From Streptomyces diastatochromogenes (lineage in GTDB: Bacteria; Actinomycetota; Actinomycetes; Streptomycetales; Streptomycetaceae), in the NCBI RefSeq assembly GCF_002242805.1, contig NZ_MCGQ01000020.1, forward strand, positions 227 to 64,226: DNA of 64,000 nt. The letters run 5' to 3'. Below are positions 36,001 to 44,815 of the stretch, one piece after another; the stretch's first letter is position 1; each line of letters opens with the position of its first letter. The position numbers and the translations under genes are program-made. The notes beneath the pieces are model-generated. The model was not told the origin of the DNA. It saw only the letters and a program-made list of their open reading frames with translations, and did no database searches.

Positions 36001-37659
36001 ATGAGCCAGGACGGCGCACAGGGCCGGTATACGGGAGGGTCGCTGGCCGGCGGCCGCTACCAGCTGCGCGACTTGCTCGGTGAAGGCGGGATGGCCTCGG
36101 TTCACCTGGCGTACGACGCCGTGCTGGACCGCCAGGTCGCGATCAAGACGCTCCACACCGAGCTGGGCCGGGAGCAGGCCTTCCGCGAGCGCTTTCGCCG
36201 CGAGGCCCAGGCAGTGGCCAAGCTCACGCACACCAACATCGTCTCGGTCTTCGACACCGGAGAAGACACGCTGTCCACCAGCGGCTCCGCCGCGGGCGAC
36301 GGCGCGCCAATGCCGTACATCGTCATGGAGTACGTCGAGGGCCGCCCGCTCGGCTCGGTGCTCGACGCGGACGTACGGCAGTACGGCGCGATGCCCGCCG
36401 ACAAGGCCCTGAAGATCACCGCGGACGTGCTGGCCGCGCTGGAGATCAGCCACGAGATGGGGCTGGTCCACCGCGACATCAAGCCGGGCAACGTGATGAT
36501 GACCAAGCGCGGCGTGGTCAAGGTCATGGACTTCGGTATCGCCCGCGCCATGCAGTCCGGCGTCACCTCTATGACCCAGACCGGCATGGTCGTCGGCACC
36601 CCGCAGTACCTCTCGCCCGAGCAGGCCCTGGGCCGGGGCGTCGACGCCCGCTCCGATCTGTACTCGGTCGGCATCATGCTGTTCCAGCTGGTCACCGGGC
36701 GGCTGCCGTTCGATGCGGACTCCCCGCTGGCGATCGCGTACGCGCACGTCCAGGAGGAGCCGGTCGCCTCCTCCTCGATCAACCGTTCCCTTCCGCCCGC
36801 GGTGGACGCGCTGATCGCCCGCGCGCTGAAGAAGAACCCGAACGAGCGCTTCCCGACCGCCGAGTCCATGCGCGACGAGTGCCTGCGCGTGGCCGCCTCC
36901 CTCCAGGCCGCGGCGCCGAGCATCGTGCCGGGCTCCGGTCCGACGCAGAGCGGCGCGGGCGTCGGTTCCGCGGTGTTCCCGCCGGTCGACCAGGCGACCC
37001 CGGCGCCCACCGGCCCGGTCCAGACGCCGTACCAGCCGACTCCGGCTCCGGGCCCGTACGGCACCCCGGCGCCGGCCCCGGTCCCCGCGCCGGCGTACGG
37101 CTACCCGCAGCAGGCCGGGTACCAGACCCCGCCGGCGGGGTACGGGCAGCAGGCCGCGGCGACCCCGCCGCCGTACAACCTCACGCCCCAGACCACGGTG
37201 CAGTCCTCCGGTGGTGGCGGTGGCAAGGGCAACAAGCCGGTGATCATCGGCTCGATCGTGGTGTCCCTCGTCGCGGTCGTCGGTCTGATCGTCGCGCTGA
37301 CGCTGAACAACGGCGGTGACGACAACCAGGGCGGCGGCGACGCCAGCCCCTCCGCGTCGGCCCATGCGGAGGGCTACCGGGGTCCGGACACGTCGAAGCA
37401 GGTCGACAAGACCGAGTGCACGGAGCCGCAGGAGTCCTACAACGACCCGAAGAAGATCACGCTCCCGGACTTCCGTTTCAAGTACATCAAGTCCGTGAAG
37501 GACTGCGCGGCCGCCGCGGGCTGGCGGGTGACGACCGTCAAGGTCAACGAGAACACGTACGGCGAGGGTGCGGTGACCGGCCAGTTCCCCAAGCAGGGTA
37601 CGGACGTCGACCCCAAGCACGTCGAGATCCAGCTCAACGTGTCGACGGGCAACCCCTAG
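36001..37659 (+). CDS. Transmembrane Ser/Thr protein kinase with PASTA domain (PknB-like)
   Basis: A Hanks-type kinase of 552 residues. The intracellular kinase domain (about 18-290) has LGEGGMASV, VAIKTLH, HRDIKPGN and DFGIA. A proline/glutamine-rich linker precedes one transmembrane helix (VIIGSIVVSLVAVVGLIVALTL, about 412-433). The exterior holds a single PASTA-like domain (KKITLPDF, DCAAAAGWRVTTVKV, GEGAVTGQFPKQGTDV, IQLNV). PASTA domains sense peptidoglycan fragments; most PknB orthologues have several, so a single copy is a reduced version. A strong terminator follows. Confidence 0.92.
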   Translation: MSQDGAQGRYTGGSLAGGRYQLRDLLGEGGMASVHLAYDAVLDRQVAIKTLHTELGREQAFRERFRREAQAVAKLTHTNIVSVFDTGEDTLSTSGSAAGDGAPMPYIVMEYVEGRPLGSVLDADVRQYGAMPADKALKITADVLAALEISHEMGLVHRDIKPGNVMMTKRGVVKVMDFGIARAMQSGVTSMTQTGMVVGTPQYLSPEQALGRGVDARSDLYSVGIMLFQLVTGRLPFDADSPLAIAYAHVQEEPVASSSINRSLPPAVDALIARALKKNPNERFPTAESMRDECLRVAASLQAAAPSIVPGSGPTQSGAGVGSAVFPPVDQATPAPTGPVQTPYQPTPAPGPYGTPAPAPVPAPAYGYPQQAGYQTPPAGYGQQAAATPPPYNLTPQTTVQSSGGGGGKGNKPVIIGSIVVSLVAVVGLIVALTLNNGGDDNQGGGDASPSASAHAEGYRGPDTSKQVDKTECTEPQESYNDPKKITLPDFRFKYIKSVKDCAAAAGWRVTTVKVNENTYGEGAVTGQFPKQGTDVDPKHVEIQLNVSTGNP

Positions 37660-37675
37660 CGGCTACCTGCATGAG

Positions 37676-37707
37676 GAAGGGCCCGGCGGACTACCGCCGG
37701 GCCCTTC
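37676..37707 (+). terminator. Hairpin terminator between the PASTA kinase and bpa
   Basis: GAAGGGCCCGGCGG and CCGCCGGGCCCTTC form a perfect 14-bp stem around an ACTA loop, 17 bp after the kinase stop and 24 bp before the bpa stop. It can serve both convergent genes. Confidence 0.88.
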
Positions 37708-37730
37708 GTGCTGAGGTCAGCCTGGGGGAG

Positions 37731-38270
37731 TTACAGGTACGGTCCGCCCGAGCGGCCGCCCGTGTGGTGGTCCTCGCCGTCGTGGCCCATGCCCGGCGGC
37801 AGCGCCCGGCGCATCTGCTCCAGCTGGGCCCGCGCGGCCATCTGCTGGGCGAACAGCGTGGTCTGGATCCCGTGGAACAGGCCCTCCAGCCAGCCCACCA
37901 ACTGGGCCTGCGCGATGCGCAGTTCCGCGTCGCTCGGGGTTCCGTCGTCGGTGAACGGCAGGGACAGCCGCTCCAGCTCCTCGACCAGCTCCGGCGCCAG
38001 CCCGTCCTCCAGCTCCTTCACCGAGCTGCGGTGGATCTCCTTGAGCCGGACCCGGCTCGCCTCGTCCAGGGGAGCCACGCGCACCTCCTCCAGGAGCTGC
38101 TTGATCATGCTGCCGATCCGCATCACCTTGGCCGGCTGCTCGACCTGCTCCGTCACCGGAACCTCGCGGGAGTCCTCGCTTGAGCCACCGCCGCCAATCG
38201 CCATGCCGTCCTGGCCCACGACCAGGATCTGGGGATTCTCCGGTGACCGTTCGTTCCTCGGCATCTCCAT
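37731..38270 (-). CDS. bpa: Bacterial proteasome activator Bpa
   Basis: A ring-forming, ATP-independent activator of the actinobacterial 20S proteasome, 179 residues. The core MRIGSMIKQLLEEVRVAPLDEASRVRLKEIH and ELEDGLAPELVEELERLSLPF reads as the Bpa/DUF2587 helical bundle, and the C-terminus ends PYL, resembling the GQYL (HbYX-like) tail that docks to the proteasome alpha ring. The N-terminal about 50 residues are disordered. The ATG at 38270 (MEMPRNERSP) is chosen over 38288; an ATG at 38264 is possible. Bpa brings damaged proteins such as HspR to the proteasome. Confidence 0.88.
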   Translation of the reverse strand: MEMPRNERSPENPQILVVGQDGMAIGGGGSSEDSREVPVTEQVEQPAKVMRIGSMIKQLLEEVRVAPLDEASRVRLKEIHRSSVKELEDGLAPELVEELERLSLPFTDDGTPSDAELRIAQAQLVGWLEGLFHGIQTTLFAQQMAARAQLEQMRRALPPGMGHDGEDHHTGGRSGGPYL

Positions 38271-38440
38271 GCCGCCATTCTCTCGCACGCCTACACCTCA
38301 TCACCGTGGTGCCCCCTCATGGGAGTGATCCACCGTTTAGACCTGTCGGCCCAATCCGGAATGCCCTGGATGCCATGAAATGTGAGGCTGTTTTCCGTCG
38401 ATGTTCGACGTTCGACGACTGGCTCTGGGAGGTCACCGAC

Positions 38441-39067
38441 GTGACTCCATGGCTGCGACTGACGCTCCGCCTGCTGCGGCTGGTGCTCGTCCTCGCGACG
38501 GCCGTGCCCGTGTACGGCGCGGCAACCGCGTACGGCGCCGAGGCCGCCCCGCCGGACTCCCCCGCGCCCTCGGCATCCCCCTCCCCCGCGCCCTCGGCGC
38601 GCCGCTCCCCCGCCCTGCGGGTCTCCGCCGCGCCCGCCGCACGGTCTTCCCCCGACGCCTCCGCCTCCCCTTCCGCTCCCCCGGAGCCGTCGCGGGCGGG
38701 CAGCCGCGCCGGTGAGGGCCGGAGGCGACCGGGCCGGCCGGACGGGCCGCCCGCGGAGGAAGAAGGCGACGACGACACCGGCCCGTTCACCGGGGCCCCC
38801 GACACCGGCGATCCGGAGAACGGCTATCCGGAGGAGCCGGAGACCGCGGTCACCCCGGACCAGGCACCGGCGGTCTCCCAGTCGCCCGCAGAGGCCGGAC
38901 TGAACCCAGCCCGGCCCCCGCAGCAGCCCGCGGGCCAGAACGCCGTCCGCCAGGGACAGGCCTCCACCGAACCGACCCTGCAGATCCTGCCCCTGGGCAG
39001 CGGCCTGGTCCTCATCGGCCTGGGCCTGGGCCTGGCGTTCCTGGGTCTCCGGGTACGGCGCAGCTGA
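38441..39067 (+). CDS. Exported, C-terminally anchored Pro/Ser-rich surface protein
   Basis: A protein of 208 residues. The N-terminal hydrophobic stretch LRLVLVLATAVPVYGAATAYG is a signal peptide, the middle is low-complexity (PAPSASPSPAPSARRSPALR, later PPEPS), and the end carries LPLGSG followed by a membrane helix and RVRRS. That resembles the sorting or anchoring tails common on Streptomyces surface proteins, although it is not a strict LPxTG. GTG at 38441 is preceded by GGGAGG. Nothing suggests an enzyme. Confidence 0.7.
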   Translation: MTPWLRLTLRLLRLVLVLATAVPVYGAATAYGAEAAPPDSPAPSASPSPAPSARRSPALRVSAAPAARSSPDASASPSAPPEPSRAGSRAGEGRRRPGRPDGPPAEEEGDDDTGPFTGAPDTGDPENGYPEEPETAVTPDQAPAVSQSPAEAGLNPARPPQQPAGQNAVRQGQASTEPTLQILPLGSGLVLIGLGLGLAFLGLRVRRS

Positions 39068-39078
39068 TCCGATCGGCC

Positions 39079-40059
39079 CTACGGCGCCACCAGCAGCACC
39101 TTCCCGATGTGGCCGCTCGCCTCTACCACCCGGTGCGCCTCGGCGGCCTCCGGCATCGGCAGCTCGCGGTCGACGACGGGGCGGACCTGTCCCGCGGCGA
39201 GCAGGGGCCACACATGCTCGCGTACGGCGGCCACGATGGCCGCCTTCTCGCTCAGCGGCCGGGCCCGCAGCGAGGTCGCGCTGATGGCGGCCCGCTTGTT
39301 CAGCAGGGCGGCGATGTTCAACTCACCCTTGATCCCGCCCTGCATGCCGATGATCGCGAGCCGCCCGTTGACGGCGAGGGCCTGGACGTTGCGGTCCAGG
39401 TACTTCGCGCCCATGTTGTCGAGGATGACGTCGGCGCCCGCGCCGTCCGTGGCCTCCCTGATCTCGGCGACGAAGTCCTGTTCGCGGTAGTTGATCAGCA
39501 CGTCCGCGCCCAGCTCGGCGCAGCGCTCCAGCTTCTCCTTCGTCCCGGCGGTCACCGCGACCTTGGCTCCGACGGCCTTGGCCAGCTGGATCGCCATCGT
39601 GCCGATACCGCTGGAGCCGCCGTGCACCAGCAGGGTCTCGCCCGGGCGCAGATGGGCGACCATGAAGACGTTGGACCAGACCGTGCAGACCACCTCGGGC
39701 AGCGCGGCCGCCCCCGTCAGGTCGACGCCACCGGGCACGGGCAGCAGCTGCCCGGCCGGAACGACGACCTTCTCGGCGTAGCCGCCGCCCGCGAGCAGCG
39801 CGCACACCTCGTCGCCGACGGCCCAGCCGGAGACCCCGGGGCCGAGCGCGGCGATCCTGCCGGAGCACTCCAGGCCGGGGTACGGGGACGCGCCGGGCGG
39901 CGGGTTGTAGAAGCCCTGCCGCTGCAGGATGTCGGCACGGTTGACGGCGCTGGCCACCACCTCGACCAGCACCTCGCCGGCGCCGGGCACCGGATCGGGC
40001 ACCTCGTCCCACACCAGCGCCTCGGGCCCACCAGGTTCGGGAATCGTGATCGCATGCAT
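39079..40059 (-). CDS. NADPH:quinone oxidoreductase (zinc-independent MDR family)
   Basis: A medium-chain reductase of 326 residues close to the PIG3/QOR subgroup. The NADPH-binding motif is LVHGGSSGIGTMAIQLAKAVGAKVAVTAGT (about 141-170), and the characteristic AVNRADILQRQGFYNPPPGASPYPGLE segment lies near 38-64. Structural zinc cysteines are absent, as expected. It reduces quinones by one or two electrons. No operon partner; the potassium-channel gene follows 46 bp upstream on the same strand. Confidence 0.9.
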   Translation of the reverse strand: MHAITIPEPGGPEALVWDEVPDPVPGAGEVLVEVVASAVNRADILQRQGFYNPPPGASPYPGLECSGRIAALGPGVSGWAVGDEVCALLAGGGYAEKVVVPAGQLLPVPGGVDLTGAAALPEVVCTVWSNVFMVAHLRPGETLLVHGGSSGIGTMAIQLAKAVGAKVAVTAGTKEKLERCAELGADVLINYREQDFVAEIREATDGAGADVILDNMGAKYLDRNVQALAVNGRLAIIGMQGGIKGELNIAALLNKRAAISATSLRARPLSEKAAIVAAVREHVWPLLAAGQVRPVVDRELPMPEAAEAHRVVEASGHIGKVLLVAP

Positions 40060-40106
40060 GCGCGCGACGCTACTCCCCGCCGGTGTCCTCTCCGGGGCAG
40101 CCCCGC

Positions 40107-41204
40107 TCAGTCGCGGGGCAGCGGGCGGGGGTGCGGGGCGACCCGGGCGCCGGGGGTCGCACGGACGATGGTGATCAGGCGGTCCGTCAGCTGGAGGGTG
40201 CCGATGGACGGGTCGTCGTAGCCGAGCACCCGGTGCCCGCGTACGACGCTCACCACGAGGTCGTCCGTCTCGCGCGGGGACTTGCCCGCCTCGGCCCTGA
40301 CCACCGGGCGTTCGATGAGGTCGAGCCCGCTGCCCTGCTGGATCAGGTCCTCCATGACCATGCCGGCCGCGGGACTGAGCACGGACAGGCCGAGCAGCCG
40401 GCCGGCCGCGCCGGAGCTGGTGATGACGGCGTCGGCACCGGACTGCTTGAGCAGCGGCGCGTTCTCCTCCTCGCGCACGGCGGCCACGATCTTCGCGCTC
40501 CGGTTGAGCTGCCGGGCGGTCAGGGTGACGAGGACGGCGGTGTCGTCGCGCTGCGGGGCGATGATGATCTGCCGTGCCCTGTGTACCTCGGCGCGCCTGA
40601 GCACCTCGCTGCGGGTGGCGTCACCTATGACGCCCGCGAAGCCCTCGGAGGTCGCCGCGTCGATCACCTTGGAGCTGGGGTCGACCACGACCACCTGCTC
40701 CTTCTTCAGTCCCGTCGCGCAGACGGTCTGGACGGCCGACCGCCCCTTCGTGCCGAAGCCGACGACGACGGTGTGGTCGCGCAAGGTGGACCTCCAGCGG
40801 TTCAGACGCCATTCCTCCCGGGTGCGCTCGGTGAGGACCTCCAGCGTGGTGCCGACCAGGATGATCAGGAACAGCACGCGCAGGGGTGTGATGACGAAGA
40901 TGTTGGTGAGCCGGGCGCCGTCGCTGACCGGGGTGATGTCGCCGTACCCGGTGGTGGAGAGGGTGACGGTCGCGTAGTAGAACGCGTCGAGGAGGTCGAC
41001 CGAGCCGTCGGCGTTGTCGTTGTAGCCCTCGTGGTCGGCGTAGACGATCAGCGCGGTGGCGATGAGCACCGCGAGGGCCATGAGCAGCCGTTTGGCGACC
41101 TGGCGGATCGGGCGGTCCACCACTTTTCTCGGGAGTTTCACCCGATGGGTCACCAGATGCTCGTCCGCTTGGCGGGCGATGGCGTCATGGCCCGGAAGTT
41201 TCAC
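40107..41204 (-). CDS. Two-helix potassium channel with RCK (TrkA-N) domain
   Basis: A potassium channel of 365 residues. Two transmembrane helices flank a pore loop with the selectivity filter TTGYGDI (about residue 86). The RCK/TrkA-N domain follows (about 135-250: HTVVVGFGTKGRSAVQTV) and a TrkA-C-like section (about 255-350). I chose the GTG at 41204, which overlaps the moeA stop in a GTGA; the in-frame GTG at 41213 would add three residues. The parS palindrome lies across this junction. The neighbour moeA suggests co-transcription but no shared pathway. Confidence 0.86.
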   Translation of the reverse strand: MKLPGHDAIARQADEHLVTHRVKLPRKVVDRPIRQVAKRLLMALAVLIATALIVYADHEGYNDNADGSVDLLDAFYYATVTLSTTGYGDITPVSDGARLTNIFVITPLRVLFLIILVGTTLEVLTERTREEWRLNRWRSTLRDHTVVVGFGTKGRSAVQTVCATGLKKEQVVVVDPSSKVIDAATSEGFAGVIGDATRSEVLRRAEVHRARQIIIAPQRDDTAVLVTLTARQLNRSAKIVAAVREEENAPLLKQSGADAVITSSGAAGRLLGLSVLSPAAGMVMEDLIQQGSGLDLIERPVVRAEAGKSPRETDDLVVSVVRGHRVLGYDDPSIGTLQLTDRLITIVRATPGARVAPHPRPLPRD

Positions 41205-41211
41205 GTGAAAC
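41198..41211. other. parS chromosome-partitioning site
   Basis: GTTTCACGTGAAAC is a perfect 14-bp palindrome identical to the ParB-binding parS consensus described for Streptomyces. It lies across the end of moeA and the start of the potassium-channel gene, so it is embedded in coding sequence. No second copy was found in my reading. Confidence 0.9.
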
Positions 41212-42556
41212 ACACCCCGATTCCGGCCGCCGCCCAGGGCAGGTCCAGCAGCTCCGTCTCCTCACCCTGCCGAGCCCCGCCCGGCGGTACGACGGCCAGC
41301 GCGTCGGCGGCGGCGATCCCGCGCAGCATGGCCGGGCCGTTGTAGTGCAGCGGTGCGGCACGGTCGCCGCGCAGCACCACGGGGACGAGCCGGGTGTCGT
41401 ACGGATGCCCTTGCACCGCTTCGCCGAGCGGCAGCGTGTACGGCTCGGGCGCGGGGCGGGCGGCGAGGGTGCGCAGCAGCGGCTCGGCGAGCGTGAGCAG
41501 GCCGGAGACGGCCGCGAGGGGGTTGCCGGGCAGGCCTACCAGGTGCTGGTTCTCCTTGGTGCGGGCCAGCAGCATGGGGTGGCCGGGCCGCACCTGGACG
41601 CCGTCGACGAGGAGTTCGGCGCCGATGCGTTCCAGGGTGGGGTGGACATGGTCGACGGGTCCGGCTGCGGTGCCGCCGGTGGTGACGACGAGGTCGGCGC
41701 CGGAGCTGGTGAGCGCCTTACGCAGGGCTCTGGCGTCGTCACCCAGTCGGCGTACGGCGGTTACCTCGGCGCCCATCGCGCGCAGCCAGGACGGCAGCAT
41801 GGGGCCGAGCGCGTCCCGGATCAGCCCATCGTGCGGGAGTCCTTCGGTGAGCAACTCGTCGCCGAGGACGAGGACTTCGACGCGGGGGCGGGGGACGGCG
41901 GTGACGGTGTCGTATCCGGCGGCCGCGGCGAGGCCCAGGACGGCCGGGGTGACGAGGGTGCCGACGGGAAGCAGCTGGTCGCCGTTGCGGCACTCCTGGC
42001 CGCGCGGGCGGATGTCCTGGCCGTGGCTGACCTCTCGGGTGGCGTGCAGGCGGCCCTGGGTGTCGGTGCGGCCGTGTTCGGTGCGCAGGACGGCGGTGGT
42101 GTCGGCCGGGATGCGGGCGCCGGTCGCGATGCGGACCGCCTCCCCGTCGGTCAGCGGCCCGGGCTGCGCGTGTCCGGCGAGCACACCCTCGTCCCGGACC
42201 TCCCAGGGGCCCGGTCCGGCCACCGCCCAGCCGTCCATCGCCGAGGTGTCGAAGGAGGGCAGGTCGGTGAGCGCGTCGAGGGGGGCGGCGAGGACCAGGC
42301 CGAGGGCGTCGGCGAGGGAGACCGAGACGGGGGCGCGGCGGCCGCCCGAGCGGGCGGCGCGGGCGGCGATATCGCGGGCGTGGGGCCAGGGGGTGGCCTG
42401 GTGCCGCTCGTGCCGCTGCCCGCCCCGAGCGGCGGAGCCGGATCCGGGGCCGGTGCTGTCGTCCTTGGGTTCCCTCACGAGGGCCAGTGCCTCCTCGACG
42501 TCGAGGTCGTCGCTGTCCTCGGCGGGCGCTTCGGCCCGGATGCCGGGGGCCGTCAT
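41201..42556 (-). CDS. moeA: Molybdopterin molybdenumtransferase MoeA
   Basis: A MoeA family protein of 451 residues inserting molybdate into adenylylated molybdopterin. Family motifs: FDTSAMDGWAV (about 102-112), GARIPADTTAVLRTEH, the GDELL loop, TTGGTAAGPVDHV and GLPGNPLAAVSG. The N-terminal about 75 residues are acidic and disordered. It overlaps the mobA-like gene by 4 bp (ATGA) and the potassium-channel gene by 4 bp. The order mobA-like, moeA is a molybdenum cofactor operon. Confidence 0.93.
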   Translation of the reverse strand: MTAPGIRAEAPAEDSDDLDVEEALALVREPKDDSTGPGSGSAARGGQRHERHQATPWPHARDIAARAARSGGRRAPVSVSLADALGLVLAAPLDALTDLPSFDTSAMDGWAVAGPGPWEVRDEGVLAGHAQPGPLTDGEAVRIATGARIPADTTAVLRTEHGRTDTQGRLHATREVSHGQDIRPRGQECRNGDQLLPVGTLVTPAVLGLAAAAGYDTVTAVPRPRVEVLVLGDELLTEGLPHDGLIRDALGPMLPSWLRAMGAEVTAVRRLGDDARALRKALTSSGADLVVTTGGTAAGPVDHVHPTLERIGAELLVDGVQVRPGHPMLLARTKENQHLVGLPGNPLAAVSGLLTLAEPLLRTLAARPAPEPYTLPLGEAVQGHPYDTRLVPVVLRGDRAAPLHYNGPAMLRGIAAADALAVVPPGGARQGEETELLDLPWAAAGIGVCFT

Positions 42557-43443
42557 CCGGCGTCCGGGGCGGATGCGCCCCCGCTGTTCTCTTCCTCCCA
42601 GCGCAGCGCCAGTGCGGCGGCCTTGCGAGCGGCCTCGGCTACGGCTTCGGGGCCGCCCTTGCCCTGGGCAGCGGCGTAACCGACGAGGAAGGTGGTCAGG
42701 GGCGCGGCCGGCCGGGCCACGCCGTGGGCGGCGTCACGGGCCAGGTCGAGCAGCACGCCGGTGTCGACGTCCAGGTCGATGCCCAGCTCGTCCTTGACTG
42801 CGGAGATCCATTCATCCAACACGTGCCCATGCTCCCTGATGCGTGCCCTGGCGTTGGCGATGTCGTCCCAGGTGTCGCAGTCGAAGGACGCGAGCGGGTC
42901 CGGGACGCGGGTGAGGTCGAGGGCGCCGGTCAGCCGGCGCAGGGGCAGGCCGGTCAGGCCGTCGGGCCCGGCCCCGAGGGCGGTCAGTTCGCGGCGCAGG
43001 GCGGCGGTGCGGTAGGCGGCCACGAGCGGCTGGTCGCGGCCGTCGGCGTCGGTGAGCAGCGCGCCGTCGGCGTCCGCCGCCCGCAGGACGGTCAACAGCC
43101 GCTCCAGCGTGGCCGCTTCGAGGAACGGCAGGTCGGCGGAGAGGACGACGGCGTGCTCGGCGGTGCTGAGCCTGAGGCCGGCCTCCAGTGCGGCAACCGG
43201 TCCGGCGCCGGGCGGTTCCTCACGCGCCCAGCGCACCGGGCGGGCGGTGGGCCGGGGGTCGGCGACGACGACGGTCGTGGCCGCGCCGGCGCAGGCCGCG
43301 AGCACCCGGTCGAGCAGCGCGCGCCCGCCGACCCGCAGTCCGGGCTTGTCGGCCCCGCCGAGCCGCCGGGCGGCGCCGCCCGCCAGCACGACGGCGTCGT
43401 ACGGCGGGGCGGTCCCGGGGGCGGCGGGAGCGTTGTCGGTCAC
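42553..43443 (-). CDS. mobA: MobA-like nucleotidyltransferase fused to a DUF6457-type domain
   Basis: A protein of 296 residues. Residues about 12-200 form a GT-A nucleotidyltransferase (VVLAGGAARRLGGADKPGLRVGG, SADLPFLEAATL, the DWDD-like FDCDTWDDI) that attaches GMP or CMP to molybdopterin. Residues about 205-285 (LDEWISAVKDELGIDLDVDTGVLLDLARDAAHGVARPAAPLTTFLVGYAAAQG) match a DUF6457-type C-terminal domain, often a separate short protein in molybdenum clusters. The fusion joins them. Its stop overlaps moeA in an ATGA. Confidence 0.86.
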   Translation of the reverse strand: MTDNAPAAPGTAPPYDAVVLAGGAARRLGGADKPGLRVGGRALLDRVLAACAGAATTVVVADPRPTARPVRWAREEPPGAGPVAALEAGLRLSTAEHAVVLSADLPFLEAATLERLLTVLRAADADGALLTDADGRDQPLVAAYRTAALRRELTALGAGPDGLTGLPLRRLTGALDLTRVPDPLASFDCDTWDDIANARARIREHGHVLDEWISAVKDELGIDLDVDTGVLLDLARDAAHGVARPAAPLTTFLVGYAAAQGKGGPEAVAEAARKAAALALRWEEENSGGASAPDAG

Positions 43444-43489
43444 CCCCCGAGTATGTCCTGACTCCTCCTCCTTCCGGCCCTTGCGTGCG

Positions 43490-44815
43490 TCACAGGGTGC
43501 GCAGCAGCACCGCCGGATGTTCCACGCAGTCCGCCACGTACCGCAGGAAACCGCCTGCCGTGCCGCCGTCGCACACCCGGTGGTCGAAGGTGAGCGAGAG
43601 CTGGACGACCTGGCGCACGGCCAGCTCGCCCTCGTGCACCCAGGGCTTGGGGACGATGCGGCCGACGCCGAGCATGGCGGCCTCGGGGTGGTTGATGATC
43701 GGGGTGGAGCCGTCGACGCCGAAGACCCCGTAGTTGTTCAACGTGAAGGTCCCGCCCGTGAGTTCCCCGGGCGTCAGCGTCCCGGTCCGGGCGGCCTCGG
43801 TGAGCCGGGCGAACTCCGCGGTCAGCGACTCGGCGTCGCGTGCGTGGGCGTCCCGGACGACCGGCACGACCAGCCCGCGCTCGGTCTGCGCGGCGAACCC
43901 GAGGTGCACATGGTCGAGCTGGACGACCTCGCGTGCGCCGGTGTCGACGTACGAGTTCAGCTCGGGGAAGCGGGCGAGGGCGGCGGTGGTGATGCGGGCG
44001 AGCACGGCGAGGAGGGAGATCTTCGGTCCTCCGGCCGCGTTCATCGCCGTCCGCGCGCGCATGAGTTCCGTCGCGTCGGCGTCGACCCAGCAGGTCGCGT
44101 CGGGGATCTCCTGGCGGCTGCGGGAGAGCTTGTCGGCGACGGCACCGCGGACGCCCTTGAGGGGGATGCGGATGCCGTTGCGGACGGGGGAGACGCGGGC
44201 GGCCGGTTCCGCTGCCACGGGGGCGGGGGCGGGGGTGGTCCTGGCCCGCAGGGCGTCCTCCACGTCGGACCGCAGGATCAGGCCTTCGGGGCCCGAACCG
44301 GACAGCTGCCGCAGGTCGATGTCGTTGTCCCGGGCGAGCCGGCGCACCAGCGGGGAGATCACGGGGACGGGGCCCTCGGCGAGCACAGGCACCGCCGCGG
44401 GGGCGGGGACGGGCGGTGCCGGAGCGGGTTCCTTCGCCGTCCCGTTGGCCAGGGACGCCGACCGCACCCTCCGGCGCCGGGCCGGCGCTTCGGAGGTGCC
44501 GTATCCGACCAGAACGTTGCCCGATCCCGCGGTGTCCCCGCCCGTTGCCTGAAGGGCCTGAGGGGCCTGGGGGCCCACCGCCACCGTCAGCAGGGGGGCG
44601 CCGACGGGCAGTTCCGTGCCCTCCTCGCCGAAGCGGGCGGTGATCACCCCGCCGTAGGGGCAGGGGACCTCGACCATCGCCTTGGCCGTCTCGACCTCCA
44701 CGACCGGCTGGTCGACGGCGACGACGTCGCCGACCTGCACCAGCCAGCGGACGATCTCCGCCTCGGTGAGGCCTTCGCCGAGGTCGGGGAGCTTGAACTC
44801 CAGCACCTGTGCCAT
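43490..44815 (-). CDS. bkdC: Branched-chain 2-oxo acid dehydrogenase E2, copy 2
   Basis: The acyltransferase of the second complex, 441 residues. It carries a lipoyl domain with ETAKA (about residue 48), a peripheral subunit-binding domain (PLVRRLARDNDIDLRQLSGSGPEG) and a catalytic domain with the histidine in TFDHRVCDGGTAGG. ATG at 44815 shares one base with the E1 beta stop (TGATG). It is diverged from copy 1, with a different linker, and so is not a recent duplicate. Confidence 0.93.
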   Translation of the reverse strand: MAQVLEFKLPDLGEGLTEAEIVRWLVQVGDVVAVDQPVVEVETAKAMVEVPCPYGGVITARFGEEGTELPVGAPLLTVAVGPQAPQALQATGGDTAGSGNVLVGYGTSEAPARRRRVRSASLANGTAKEPAPAPPVPAPAAVPVLAEGPVPVISPLVRRLARDNDIDLRQLSGSGPEGLILRSDVEDALRARTTPAPAPVAAEPAARVSPVRNGIRIPLKGVRGAVADKLSRSRQEIPDATCWVDADATELMRARTAMNAAGGPKISLLAVLARITTAALARFPELNSYVDTGAREVVQLDHVHLGFAAQTERGLVVPVVRDAHARDAESLTAEFARLTEAARTGTLTPGELTGGTFTLNNYGVFGVDGSTPIINHPEAAMLGVGRIVPKPWVHEGELAVRQVVQLSLTFDHRVCDGGTAGGFLRYVADCVEHPAVLLRTL

